A stretch of 64,000 nt of DNA from Pseudomonadota bacterium (GTDB lineage Bacteria; Pseudomonadota; Gammaproteobacteria; Burkholderiales; Burkholderiaceae_F), in contig JAKAFN010000007.1 of NCBI GenBank assembly GCA_021825945.1, positions 62,001-126,000 of the forward strand, given 5' to 3'. Positions within the stretch are counted from its first letter, which is position 1; every line of letters starts with the position of its first letter. The notes beneath the pieces were generated by a model. That model saw only the letters and a list, made by a program, of their open reading frames with translations. It did not search any database and was not told the DNA's origin. The translations under genes were made by a program, and so were the position numbers. Of this stretch, positions 7,971 to 15,822 are shown in pieces.

Positions 7971-9356
7971 ATGACCGAGACGACGCGCGCAGACGTCGTG
8001 GTTCTTGGGGCCGGCGGTGGCGGCTACCCCGCTGCCTTTCGGCTTGCCCGCGAAGGCCGCACGGTCGTGATGGTGGATCCATTCGGCAATCTCGGTGGCG
8101 ATTGCCTGGCAGAGGGTTGCGTGCCGTCGAAGGCCGTGCGGGAAGCGGCGCTGGCTCGCGCCGCCTCGGAAAAATACGCGTTGTTTGGCCTGCGGGGTGC
8201 AATGCCCGAAGTGGATTGGCCCGGCGTGCTGGCACACAAGAACCGGGTGCAGTCGATTCGTTATGCGCAGCACCGCGATGAGATCGCCGCCTCGACCGTC
8301 CGGATGTACGAAGGGATGGGGCGAATCGTCGACGGAAATACCGTGGAAATCGTTACGAACCGAGGCGACACGCTGCGGGTCCAGGCCGCGCACCTGATCG
8401 TCGCCACGGGGTCGCGGCCGCGACGCCTCGCGGTCCCGGGGGCCGAACTCGCGATCACGTCGCACGATCTGTTCCGGTTGGGCGCGGATCTGCCGGCGCC
8501 ACGCCGGCTGGTGGCGATCGGCGGCGGCTACATCGGGCTCGAAACCGCATCCATGCTGCAGCGTTTCGGTGCGCAAGCGACCGTGTTGGAGGCCACACCG
8601 GCCATTCTTCCCGGGGCTCCGTCCCGGCTGGTATCGATGCTCCAGGCGGCGCTGGCGCGTCGCCTGCATCTCGTCACCGATGCCAAGGTGACGTCGATCG
8701 AGCGCAGCGCCGACGGCGACCTGCGGGTCCGGTATACATGCGAAGGCGCGTCGCAGTCGATCGCTGCGGATTGCGTGCTGATGGCCACCGGGCGCGAACC
8801 GGTGCTGCCGGCGGGCTTCGACGTGCTCGGCCTGCCGCCGGGACGGGTCGCGGTCGACGACCGGCTGCGCACGGCGCTGCCCCACATCTACGCCCCGGGC
8901 GATGTCAACGGCCGCAGCATGCTCTTTCATTCCGCCGTTCGGCAGAGCCTGGTTGCGGCGGAAGACATTCTGACCGGCGGCAACGGATCGGCGCGGATGA
9001 ATTTCGATGCCGTGCCGTTCACCGTCTTTACCGAGCCGGAGGTGGCGTGGGTCGGGATGACCGAAGACGCGGCGGCGCGGCAGGGCATCGATGCGGTTGC
9101 CGCGACGTATGACTACCGGATCGATTCGCGCGCCCAGATCTTCGATGAAATGGAAGGCTTCTTGACCCTCGTGTTCGCGCGGCGGACGGGGATTTTGATC
9201 GGCGCGCAGATCGCCGGCCTCGATGCCGCCCAGGTCATTGCGCCGCTCGCCCTCGCAGTACAGACCCGCGCGACGGCGGCGGCTCTGGCGGAAACGCCGT
9301 TTCCCCATCCCATGATCAGCGAAGGGATCGGCAAGGCCGCGCGCGCCATCGCATGA
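7971..9356 (+). CDS. FAD-dependent pyridine nucleotide-disulfide oxidoreductase (lipoamide dehydrogenase/MerA-like)
   Basis: 461 residues. It has an N-terminal FAD-binding glycine motif (VVLGAGGGGYPAA), redox-active cysteines C45 and C50 in GGDCLAEGCVPSK, an NAD(P)-binding motif (AIGGGYIGLE), a second FAD motif (YAPGDVNG) and the C-terminal dimerisation domain ending with HPMISEG, whose His is the family catalytic base. The usual HPT is HPM here. The true E3 subunit for 2-oxoglutarate dehydrogenase is encoded elsewhere in the window (33768-35198), so this copy probably serves another substrate. Its position 51 bases after the metal ATPase, with a GAAAGG ribosome site, suggests one transcript and a metal- or thiol-stress role. 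That role is inference. Confidence 0.85.
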   Translation: MTETTRADVVVLGAGGGGYPAAFRLAREGRTVVMVDPFGNLGGDCLAEGCVPSKAVREAALARAASEKYALFGLRGAMPEVDWPGVLAHKNRVQSIRYAQHRDEIAASTVRMYEGMGRIVDGNTVEIVTNRGDTLRVQAAHLIVATGSRPRRLAVPGAELAITSHDLFRLGADLPAPRRLVAIGGGYIGLETASMLQRFGAQATVLEATPAILPGAPSRLVSMLQAALARRLHLVTDAKVTSIERSADGDLRVRYTCEGASQSIAADCVLMATGREPVLPAGFDVLGLPPGRVAVDDRLRTALPHIYAPGDVNGRSMLFHSAVRQSLVAAEDILTGGNGSARMNFDAVPFTVFTEPEVAWVGMTEDAAARQGIDAVAATYDYRIDSRAQIFDEMEGFLTLVFARRTGILIGAQIAGLDAAQVIAPLALAVQTRATAAALAETPFPHPMISEGIGKAARAIA

Positions 9357-9400
9357 TCGCAGTGTCCGCGGCGGCGCGGCGGACAGCCGTCGGCCGCCGC

Positions 9401-10852
9401 TCAGCCGCGGCCGTGCTCCGCGCCGGGGGGGCGGATTCGCGTCGCGGCATGGCCGCTCACTTCGACGCCGTCGGATGGGCGCAGGCGTGTGAATGCGGGC
9501 AGTGCGAGGATCGGCAGCACGGCAATCAGGAAGAACACGGTGTGGAATGTCGCCGCGGTCGGGGTGGACCGGGCAGGCGTCAGAAGACCCAGCAAGGCGG
9601 CGCCCACCGATACGCCGAAGCTTACCGTGAGTTGCTGGATCAGCCCGCCAAGGCTCGTGGCCCGACTCAGCCGATCCGGGTCGATTTCGGCGTAGGCCAG
9701 CGTGTTCGAGGTCATGAACTGGGTGGAGCGTACCAGTCCGAAGAGGATGATCCCCGTTGCGATCGCGACGTGAGGGGTTCCCGGTCCGATCCGCGCAAAG
9801 GCGGCAAGCACGCCGGCGCACGCCAGTGCACTGCCGATCAGCAGTCCGCGGAAGCCGATGCGCCGCAGCGCCGGAGCGATGGTGACTCGAACCAAGGGAG
9901 CCGCCAATGCGGACAGGAAGGTGAGCGAGCCGGACTCCGCGGGACTCATGCCCAGTCCGAGCTGCAAAAGCAGGGGCAGGAGATAGACGGGGGCATTCAT
10001 CGCCACGCGGCAGAGGCCGCCGGCGAGGGTGGCGACGCCGAAGGTACGTTCCCGCAGCAGGCGCAGATCGATCGCAGGCTGCGGTCGGCCGCCGCTGCGC
10101 CGAACGAAGCCGACGAGGAGGAGGATCGCGACCGCGACCGCGCTGGCAGGGACGAAGCCCGGCATGCGTCCGATGCCTTCCATCGCGAATTGCAGCAAAC
10201 CGATACCCGCGCAGAACAACGCGAACCCCGCCATATCGAAGGGCGGAACGGTTTCGGCCCGCATCGGTGCGATGAGGCGCAGCGCCAGCGCAATGCCGAT
10301 GAGACCGAACGGGAGATTGATGTAGAAGATCCAACGCCAGGACAGGTAGGTCGTCAGATAGCCGCCGAGCAGCGGACCGATGACCGGGCCGGCGATTGCG
10401 GGCAGGGTCGTGTAGGTCATTGCCCGGACGAGCTGGTTGCGCGGGAAACTGCGCAGCAGGATGAGGCGGCCGACGGGTGTCATCATCGCTCCGCCGAGCC
10501 CCTGGAGAATGCGCGTCGCCACCAGCATCACGAAACTTTCGGCGATGCCGCACAAGGCGGACCCGACGGTGAACACCGCGAGCGCCACGGCAAATACGCG
10601 GCGCGCACCAAAGCGGTCGGCAAACCATCCGCTGAGGGGAATGAACACCGCAAGCGCGAGGACATACGCGCTGACGGCAAGGCTCATTTGGACGACGGTG
10701 GCATGCAGGGAGCGGGCCATGTCCGGAATGGCCGTGGTCACGATGGTGGCGTCGAGCTGTTCCATCAGGAAGGCGATCGCCACGACCAGCGGAATCAGCA
10801 GTCCGGGCCGTTGCGGGGATTCCGGCAGGGGATGGTTCGCGTCGGCGTTCAT
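9401..10852 (-). CDS. MFS drug/proton antiporter, DHA2 (EmrB/QacA) family
   Basis: 483 residues, with about 14 hydrophobic helices as expected for DHA2 antiporters. Helix 1 contains MEQLDATIVTTAIPDM, matching motif D1 (LDxTxVNVALP-like). Motif A is seen as GWFADRFGARRVF, and the antiporter motif C region as GPVIGPLLGGYL. Such proteins export amphipathic drugs, dyes or metabolites from the inner membrane; the substrate is unknown. Start ATG 10852 was chosen because upstream residues are arginine-rich and lack hydrophobic or family character. It converges with the flavoprotein gene (44 bases between stops). No adjacent EmrA-type membrane fusion protein is present. Confidence 0.88.
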   Translation of the reverse strand: MNADANHPLPESPQRPGLLIPLVVAIAFLMEQLDATIVTTAIPDMARSLHATVVQMSLAVSAYVLALAVFIPLSGWFADRFGARRVFAVALAVFTVGSALCGIAESFVMLVATRILQGLGGAMMTPVGRLILLRSFPRNQLVRAMTYTTLPAIAGPVIGPLLGGYLTTYLSWRWIFYINLPFGLIGIALALRLIAPMRAETVPPFDMAGFALFCAGIGLLQFAMEGIGRMPGFVPASAVAVAILLLVGFVRRSGGRPQPAIDLRLLRERTFGVATLAGGLCRVAMNAPVYLLPLLLQLGLGMSPAESGSLTFLSALAAPLVRVTIAPALRRIGFRGLLIGSALACAGVLAAFARIGPGTPHVAIATGIILFGLVRSTQFMTSNTLAYAEIDPDRLSRATSLGGLIQQLTVSFGVSVGAALLGLLTPARSTPTAATFHTVFFLIAVLPILALPAFTRLRPSDGVEVSGHAATRIRPPGAEHGRG

Positions 10853-10967
10853 CGGACGGAGCAGGCGGGCGCGCGCATTGTACGGCGCGCCCGATCGAGC
10901 CGCTCGACGGGACCTCGATCCGTCGCCGGGGGCCTGGGCCGCCCGGCGCAAAGCCCGGGCGGACGGG

Positions 10968-12509
10968 CTAGGCGCGCGCGAGCTTGAACATCTTCACGGC
11001 GTCGACCAGCTGCGCCGCCTGACTGCGCAAACCCTCCGATGCCGCGGCCGATTGCTCGACCAGAGCCGAGTTCTGTTGCGTCGCGCGGTCGAGTTGCAGG
11101 ACGGCATCGCGCACTTCGGCGATTTCCGTCGTTTGCTCCGTCGTCGCAGCGCTGATTTCGGCGATCAGGCCCGCGACGTTCCGGACCTGGGCGACGATGT
11201 CGTCGATGGCGGAGACCGCGTCGGAGACCAGCGTCGATCCGTTTTCGACCCGTTCGATGCTGCCGCCGATCAGCGACTTGATCTCGCTGGCGGCCATTGC
11301 GCTGCGTTGCGCCAAGTTGCGAACTTCGCTCGCCACGACGGCGAATCCGCGCCCTTGTTCTCCTGCGCGAGCCGCCTCCACGGCCGCGTTCAGCGCGAGG
11401 ATGTTGGTCTGAAATGCGATCCCGTCGATCACGCCGATGATGTTGCCGATCTTCGCCGAACTTTCGGAAATGGCATTCATGGTGGTGGTGACCTGTGCGA
11501 TGACTTCTCCGCCCTTGGCTGCTGCGGAGCTGGCGGAGGCGGCGAGTCGGGCAGCTTGGGTGGCCGCGTGGGCGTTGCGTTCCACCGTGGCCGCGAGGGT
11601 CTCCATCGATGCCGAGGTCTGCTGCAGGCTCGAGGCTTGCATCTCCGTGCGTTGCGACAGATCTTTGTTGCCCGCCGCGATCTCGGCGGAGGCCGTCGAC
11701 ACACCGTCGCTGTTCGCGCGCACGCTTTCGACGATCCGGGTGAGGCTCTCTTGCATCTTCTGCATGGCGGCCATCAGGCTCTGGGTGTCCGACGACTTTG
11801 CGGCGACCGCCGCGGCGAGGTTGCCGACTGCGATTTCGCGCGCGAGAAGGGTGGCATCCTCGGGTTCCCCGCCGAGTTTTCCGGTGATCTGGTGCGACAG
11901 GACGTAGCCGACCGTGCCGCCGACGGCGCACACCAGGATCATCAGGACCAAGCTCGCCAGCGTCGCACGTTCCTGCTCGGCATGGGCAAGGGCCGCGGAA
12001 TCGGTTGCGCGCGCGACGATCTGCCGCTCCAGTCGCGTGGCGACCTCCTCGGGCTTCCGCTCGATGCCCTTGGCGGCCTTGTCGCCGGCGATCGGGTCGT
12101 AATACGCCGCTGCGAAGTCGCCGAGCCCCTGGCGATAGGCCACGCCCAGGTCGGTATGCACCTTCTGGAATTCCTGCAGGAGGTTGCGGGTCCGTCCTTG
12201 CGGCAGCAGGGCAGCCAAGGCCTTGGCCTCATCGTCGACTTTCTTCTCCTGCTGTTCGAATGCCGCCCAATAGTGCGATAGGGCTTGGGGATCGTGACCT
12301 TTCAGCAGGACATCCTTCCAGTCCTGGACCTGGGTCTTGAAGGCCAGAAGCATATCGGACGCCAGGCGCTCATCCGCGTAATCGACGTCGATCGTGCGCG
12401 CGTAGGTGTCGGCCGCGTGGTTGAGTTCGAAGATGCCGAACGATCCGCCCGCTGCGGTGAGCAGCACTGCGGCGGCGAACGTCAGCGGAAGTTTGTGGCG
12501 AAGTTTCAT
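10968..12509 (-). CDS. Methyl-accepting chemotaxis protein
   Basis: 513 residues from ATG 12509 (GAGAAAA just upstream). Topology: membrane helix at residues 8-27, a periplasmic four-helix-like ligand domain of about 160 residues, a second helix ([19 protein letters not shown]), then a HAMP-like linker and a long helical signalling domain. The hairpin tip that contacts CheA/CheW is well preserved ([20 protein letters not shown]). There is no C-terminal NWETF-type pentapeptide for CheR/CheB tethering; the protein ends MFKLARA. No che or flagellar genes are in the window, so this is an isolated receptor with unknown ligand. Confidence 0.93.
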   Translation of the reverse strand: MKLRHKLPLTFAAAVLLTAAGGSFGIFELNHAADTYARTIDVDYADERLASDMLLAFKTQVQDWKDVLLKGHDPQALSHYWAAFEQQEKKVDDEAKALAALLPQGRTRNLLQEFQKVHTDLGVAYRQGLGDFAAAYYDPIAGDKAAKGIERKPEEVATRLERQIVARATDSAALAHAEQERATLASLVLMILVCAVGGTVGYVLSHQITGKLGGEPEDATLLAREIAVGNLAAAVAAKSSDTQSLMAAMQKMQESLTRIVESVRANSDGVSTASAEIAAGNKDLSQRTEMQASSLQQTSASMETLAATVERNAHAATQAARLAASASSAAAKGGEVIAQVTTTMNAISESSAKIGNIIGVIDGIAFQTNILALNAAVEAARAGEQGRGFAVVASEVRNLAQRSAMAASEIKSLIGGSIERVENGSTLVSDAVSAIDDIVAQVRNVAGLIAEISAATTEQTTEIAEVRDAVLQLDRATQQNSALVEQSAAASEGLRSQAAQLVDAVKMFKLARA

Positions 12510-12904
12510 CGCGTTTTCTCGATGTTGTGCTCTGGTGGGCGGTTTGCGAACCTGCAAGCCGGATCTCGCGGATCGTTCGACGTCGGATTGCCAAGGGAAC
12601 ATCGTGCCACGGGCCGACGACGGAGAAGCACAGAAAAAAGGCGGAAAAACGGCAACAAATATTTTCCTTTCTCGGTTGCCTTGGTCGTCGTGAACCCAGG
12701 TGCGGTTTTCCGGATTCTCGTTTGTGTGGAAACCCGTACGTCATGGGGATCGAAGGCCGTTGTTTGTTGTTAGTTTGTCATGTGTTGTGATCTATGAGTG
12801 TAAGTGAGTGATAGTCGCGCCCGTGTCGTGCTAGGATCGGCCGCCGCCCGCGGTGCGCGGTGCGGATGATGATGTTCTCCGCAGCCGGATTCCCGTCTCC
12901 GTCG
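12510..12904. other. 395-base intergenic region between divergent genes, with an eroded repeat
   Basis: No supported gene is seen. The stretch contains an AT-rich block at about 12640-12680 and a T/G-rich, low-GC stretch at about 12755-12815, both lower in GC than the surroundings and plausible promoter regions for the chemoreceptor (minus) and the ligase (plus). No confident -35/-10 pair could be assigned. A decayed dispersed repeat lies at 12705-12742. Confidence 0.5.
12705..12742. repeat. Possible eroded dispersed palindromic repeat
   Basis: The segment TTCCGGATTCTCGTTTGTGT followed by GGAAACCCGTACGTCATGG resembles a degraded form of the short intergenic repeat, common in Proteobacteria, that reads roughly GGATTCCCGCTTNCGCGGGAATGACG. 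The inner palindrome has decayed. Only one copy is in the window, so identification rests on general resemblance. Confidence 0.3.
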
Positions 12905-14539
12905 ATGGATGCCATGTTGTCGACCGTCTTGTTGCACGAGCTGCTGCTGCATTCGGCAATGACGGCGCCCGACGCTCCCGCCGTGACCTACCGGCGGCAG
13001 ACCCTGCGCTACGGCGAACTGGCCGCGGCGGCGGAGCGCTTCGCGGACGGTTTGCTGCGCCTGGGCGTGGCGCGCGGCGAGCGCGTCGGCATCTACCTGG
13101 AAAAGCGCCACGAATTCGTCGTGGCCGCCTTTGGTGCGCTGGCCGCAGGCACGGTGTTCGTGCCGATCAACCCGATCCTCAAGGCCGAGCAGGTCGCATA
13201 CATCCTGCGCGATTGCAATGTGCGGGTGCTGGTGAGCTCGGCGCCGCGGCTTGCGGGCCTGATGCCGGCGCTACCGGCCTGCCACGATCTTCGTCATGCC
13301 GTGGTCATCGATGGTGAGGGGGAGGTCGCGGTAGATGTTCCGGGGCTGGCCGCGGTTCCGTGGCCCGCGATGCAAGAGGAGGGGGGGTCCCCGCGGGGCC
13401 ATCGCGTCATCGACGAGGATCTGGCGGCGATCCTCTACACCTCGGGCAGCACCGGGCGGCCCAAGGGCGTGATGCTCTCGCATCGGAACATGACCACCGG
13501 GGCCAAGAGCGTCGCGCAGTACCTGGAAAACCGTTCCTCCGACACGCTGCTTGCGGCGCTGCCGCTGTCCTTCGATGCCGGCTTCAGCCAGCTTACGACG
13601 GCGTTCCACACCGGGGCGCGGGTGGTGCTGATCAACTACCTGCTGCCCAAGGACGTGCTCGACGCGGTGGTGCGCGAGCGGGTCACGGGGCTGACCGCGG
13701 TGCCGCCGTTGTGGATCCGGTTGGCGCAATTGCGCTGGCCGCAGGGCGTCGGGGAACACCTGCGCTACTTCGCCAATACCGGCGGGCACATGCCGCTCGA
13801 GACGCTCAAGGCGCTGCGCGCGGCGCTGCCCGGCAGCAAGCCCTACCTGATGTACGGGCTGACCGAGGCGTTTCGCGCCACCTACCTGCCGCCCGAGGAG
13901 GTCGATCGCCGACCGGATTCGATCGGCAAGGCGATTCCGAATGCCGAGGTGCTGGTGCTGCGCGCGGACGGCAGCGTGTGCGCCGACAACGAGCCGGGGG
14001 AGTTGGTGCAGCGCGGGGCGCTGGTCGGGATGGGGTACTGGAACGACCCGGAGAAGACCGCGGAGCGCTATCGGCCCTTGCCGGGCCGGGAGGCAGGGTT
14101 CGTGCGGCCCGAGGTCGCGGTGTTTTCGGGCGACACGGTGCGGCGCGACGAAGCGGGTTTCCTATATTTCATCGGCCGGCGCGACGAGATGATCAAGACG
14201 TCGGGATATCGGGTGAGCCCGACCGAAGTCGAGGAAGGCGCGTATGCGACCGAACTCGTCGGCGAGTGTGCGGCATTGGGGGTGGAGCATCCGGTGCTCG
14301 GCCAGGCGATCGTGCTGATCGCGACGCCGCGGGATGGCGACGCGCTCGACGAAGCGACCTTGCTGGCGGCCTGCAAGGCGCGGTTTCCAGCCTACATGGT
14401 GCCGTCGCAGATCGTGGTCCGCACGGGACCGCTGCCGCGCAACCCCAACGGCAAGATCGATCGCCGCCGATTGGCGGAAGAGTGCACCCCCCTCTCCCGT
14501 GTGCGGGAGAGGGGGGTGCGTGAGGGAGAGGAAACATGA
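12905..14539 (+). CDS. Acyl-CoA ligase (AMP-forming), exosortase-A-system-associated type
   Basis: 544 residues from ATG 12905; ATG 12914 or 12860 are alternatives and none has a clear ribosome site. It is an ANL-superfamily adenylating enzyme with the P-loop motif LYTSGSTGRPKGVML, the A5 region YGLTEAF, GD-TVRRDE and the C-terminal NPNGKIDR catalytic lysine region. Overall sequence and its partner match the ligase that sits with exosortase A (XrtA) loci (TIGR03098 type). It would activate a carboxylate as acyl-AMP and transfer it to CoA or a carrier. The last 17 or so residues (TPLSRVRERGVREGEET) are encoded by an inserted hairpin repeat. The stop overlaps the next gene's ATG (ATGA), showing coupling. 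Confidence 0.85.
   Translation: MDAMLSTVLLHELLLHSAMTAPDAPAVTYRRQTLRYGELAAAAERFADGLLRLGVARGERVGIYLEKRHEFVVAAFGALAAGTVFVPINPILKAEQVAYILRDCNVRVLVSSAPRLAGLMPALPACHDLRHAVVIDGEGEVAVDVPGLAAVPWPAMQEEGGSPRGHRVIDEDLAAILYTSGSTGRPKGVMLSHRNMTTGAKSVAQYLENRSSDTLLAALPLSFDAGFSQLTTAFHTGARVVLINYLLPKDVLDAVVRERVTGLTAVPPLWIRLAQLRWPQGVGEHLRYFANTGGHMPLETLKALRAALPGSKPYLMYGLTEAFRATYLPPEEVDRRPDSIGKAIPNAEVLVLRADGSVCADNEPGELVQRGALVGMGYWNDPEKTAERYRPLPGREAGFVRPEVAVFSGDTVRRDEAGFLYFIGRRDEMIKTSGYRVSPTEVEEGAYATELVGECAALGVEHPVLGQAIVLIATPRDGDALDEATLLAACKARFPAYMVPSQIVVRTGPLPRNPNGKIDRRRLAEECTPLSRVRERGVREGEET
14484..14519. repeat. Perfect 16-bp inverted repeat inside the ligase 3' end
   Basis: The arms 14484-14499 (GCACCCCCCTCTCCCG) and 14504-14519 are exact reverse complements around the 4-base loop TGTG. 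This is the form of the CTCTCCCG...CGGGAGAG dispersed hairpins seen in many high-GC Proteobacteria. It lies within the coding frame of the ligase tail and directly upstream of the ribosome site (GGGAGAGG) of the decarboxylase gene. Confidence 0.85.
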
Positions 14540-15792
14540 CATCCCCGCAACAGGACGCCGCACCCCTGCCTTGCTTCCCGGGGGGCGAAGGAAGTTTCCC
14601 GGTCGTCGACGACGAACTGCAGATCGGCGGCATGCCGCTCACCGCGCTCGTGGCGCGGGTCGGACGCACGCCGTTCTATGCCTACGATCGCCGGTTGCTG
14701 GCGGCGCGCGTGAATCTTCTGCGCGAAACGCTGCCGCGCGAGATCTCGCTGCACTATGCGATGAAGGCCAATCCGATGCCGGCCCTGGTCGGATTCCTGG
14801 CGGCGCGCGTCGACGGCATCGACGTCGCATCGGGCGCAGAGATGCGCATCGCCCTCGATGCCGGGATGGATCCGGCGCACATCAGTTTTGCGGGGCCGGG
14901 CAAGACCCAGGCCGAACTGGAACAGGCGGTGGCGGCCGGGGTTTTGCTCAACGTCGAGAGTTTCCGGGAGATCCATGCCCTGCGCGCGATCGCCGGACGC
15001 ATCGGCCGGCCGGCGCGCGTCGCAGTGCGCGTGAATCCGGACTTCGAACTCAAATCGTCCGGCATGAAGATGGGCGGGGGCGCCAAGCCCTTCGGCATCG
15101 ATGCCGAGCAGGCCTCGCAGGCGCTGGCGGAGATCGGCGTCGCCGGCCTGGCGTTCGAAGGGTTCCATGTCTTCTGGGGTTCGCAGAACCTGCGCGCGGA
15201 GGCGATCTGCGAGGCGCAGGACAAGAGCCTGGCGCTGGCGCAGCGCCTGGCGGAGGCGGCGCCGGGGCCGGTGCGGGTGCTGAACCTGGGCGGCGGCTTC
15301 GGGATTCCGTATTTCAAGGGCGACCGGCCGCTCGACCTCGCGGCCGTCGGCGGGCACCTGCAGGGCGTTGCCGAGCGCGCTCGGGCGTCGTTCCCGCAGG
15401 CGCAACTGGTGATCGAGTTGGGCCGGTATCTCGTCGGCGAGGCCGGGATCTACGTCTGTCGGGTGCTGGATCGCAAGGTCTCGCGCGGCCAGGTGTTTCT
15501 GGTCACCGATGGCGGCCTGCACCACCATCTGGCGGCGTCGGGCAATTTCGGGCAGGTGCTGCGCAAGAACTATCCGCTGGCGGTGGGAAACCGCGTGCGG
15601 GGATCGTCGCGCGAAACGGTGTCGGTGGTCGGGCCGCTCTGCACGCCGCTCGATCTGCTGGGCGACCGGGTGGAGATTGCGCGGGCGCATGAAGGGGATC
15701 TGATCGTCGTGTTCCAGTCGGGGGCCTACGGCTTCACCGCCAGTCCGCATCGCTTTCTCGGCCATCCGATGCCCGCCGAGGTGCTGGTGTAG
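14536..15792 (+). CDS. PLP-dependent decarboxylase, exosortase-A-system-associated type
   Basis: 418 residues of the fold type III (alanine racemase-like) decarboxylase family that includes diaminopimelate and ornithine decarboxylases. The Schiff-base lysine is K77 in HYAMKANP. The glycine-rich phosphate loop is LNLGGGFGIP, and the conserved cysteine of the second active-site half is in GPLCTPLD. The pairing with the ligase matches TIGR03098/TIGR03099 pairs of exosortase A loci. Substrate is unknown. The start overlaps the ligase stop by four bases and has ribosome site GGGAGAGG. No exosortase, PEP-CTERM protein, acyl carrier protein or glycosyltransferase is nearby. Confidence 0.85.
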   Translation: MTSPQQDAAPLPCFPGGEGSFPVVDDELQIGGMPLTALVARVGRTPFYAYDRRLLAARVNLLRETLPREISLHYAMKANPMPALVGFLAARVDGIDVASGAEMRIALDAGMDPAHISFAGPGKTQAELEQAVAAGVLLNVESFREIHALRAIAGRIGRPARVAVRVNPDFELKSSGMKMGGGAKPFGIDAEQASQALAEIGVAGLAFEGFHVFWGSQNLRAEAICEAQDKSLALAQRLAEAAPGPVRVLNLGGGFGIPYFKGDRPLDLAAVGGHLQGVAERARASFPQAQLVIELGRYLVGEAGIYVCRVLDRKVSRGQVFLVTDGGLHHHLAASGNFGQVLRKNYPLAVGNRVRGSSRETVSVVGPLCTPLDLLGDRVEIARAHEGDLIVVFQSGAYGFTASPHRFLGHPMPAEVLV

Positions 15793-15798
15793 TCGGCT

Positions 15799-15814
15799 CG
15801 TGCGGCACCGCACG
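15799..15814. terminator. Possible hairpin between convergent genes
   Basis: CGTGCG and CGCACG pair around GCAC in the 30-base gap between the decarboxylase stop and the convergent acetyltransferase stop. There is no T run on the plus side; on the minus side TTTTTGAGG precedes the hairpin. It may be a weak bidirectional terminator. Confidence 0.3.
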
Positions 15815-15822
15815 GGGTGGCC

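Noticed and set aside
7971..9356. Assignment as mercuric reductase
   Set aside because: There is no N-terminal heavy-metal domain, no C-terminal vicinal cysteine pair, and no mer genes nearby.
12540..12610. Sigma-54-like promoter on the minus strand (TGGCACGATGTTCCC) before the chemoreceptor
   Set aside because: The -24 part fits, but the expected TTGC at the -12 position reads TCCC, so the match is not convincing.
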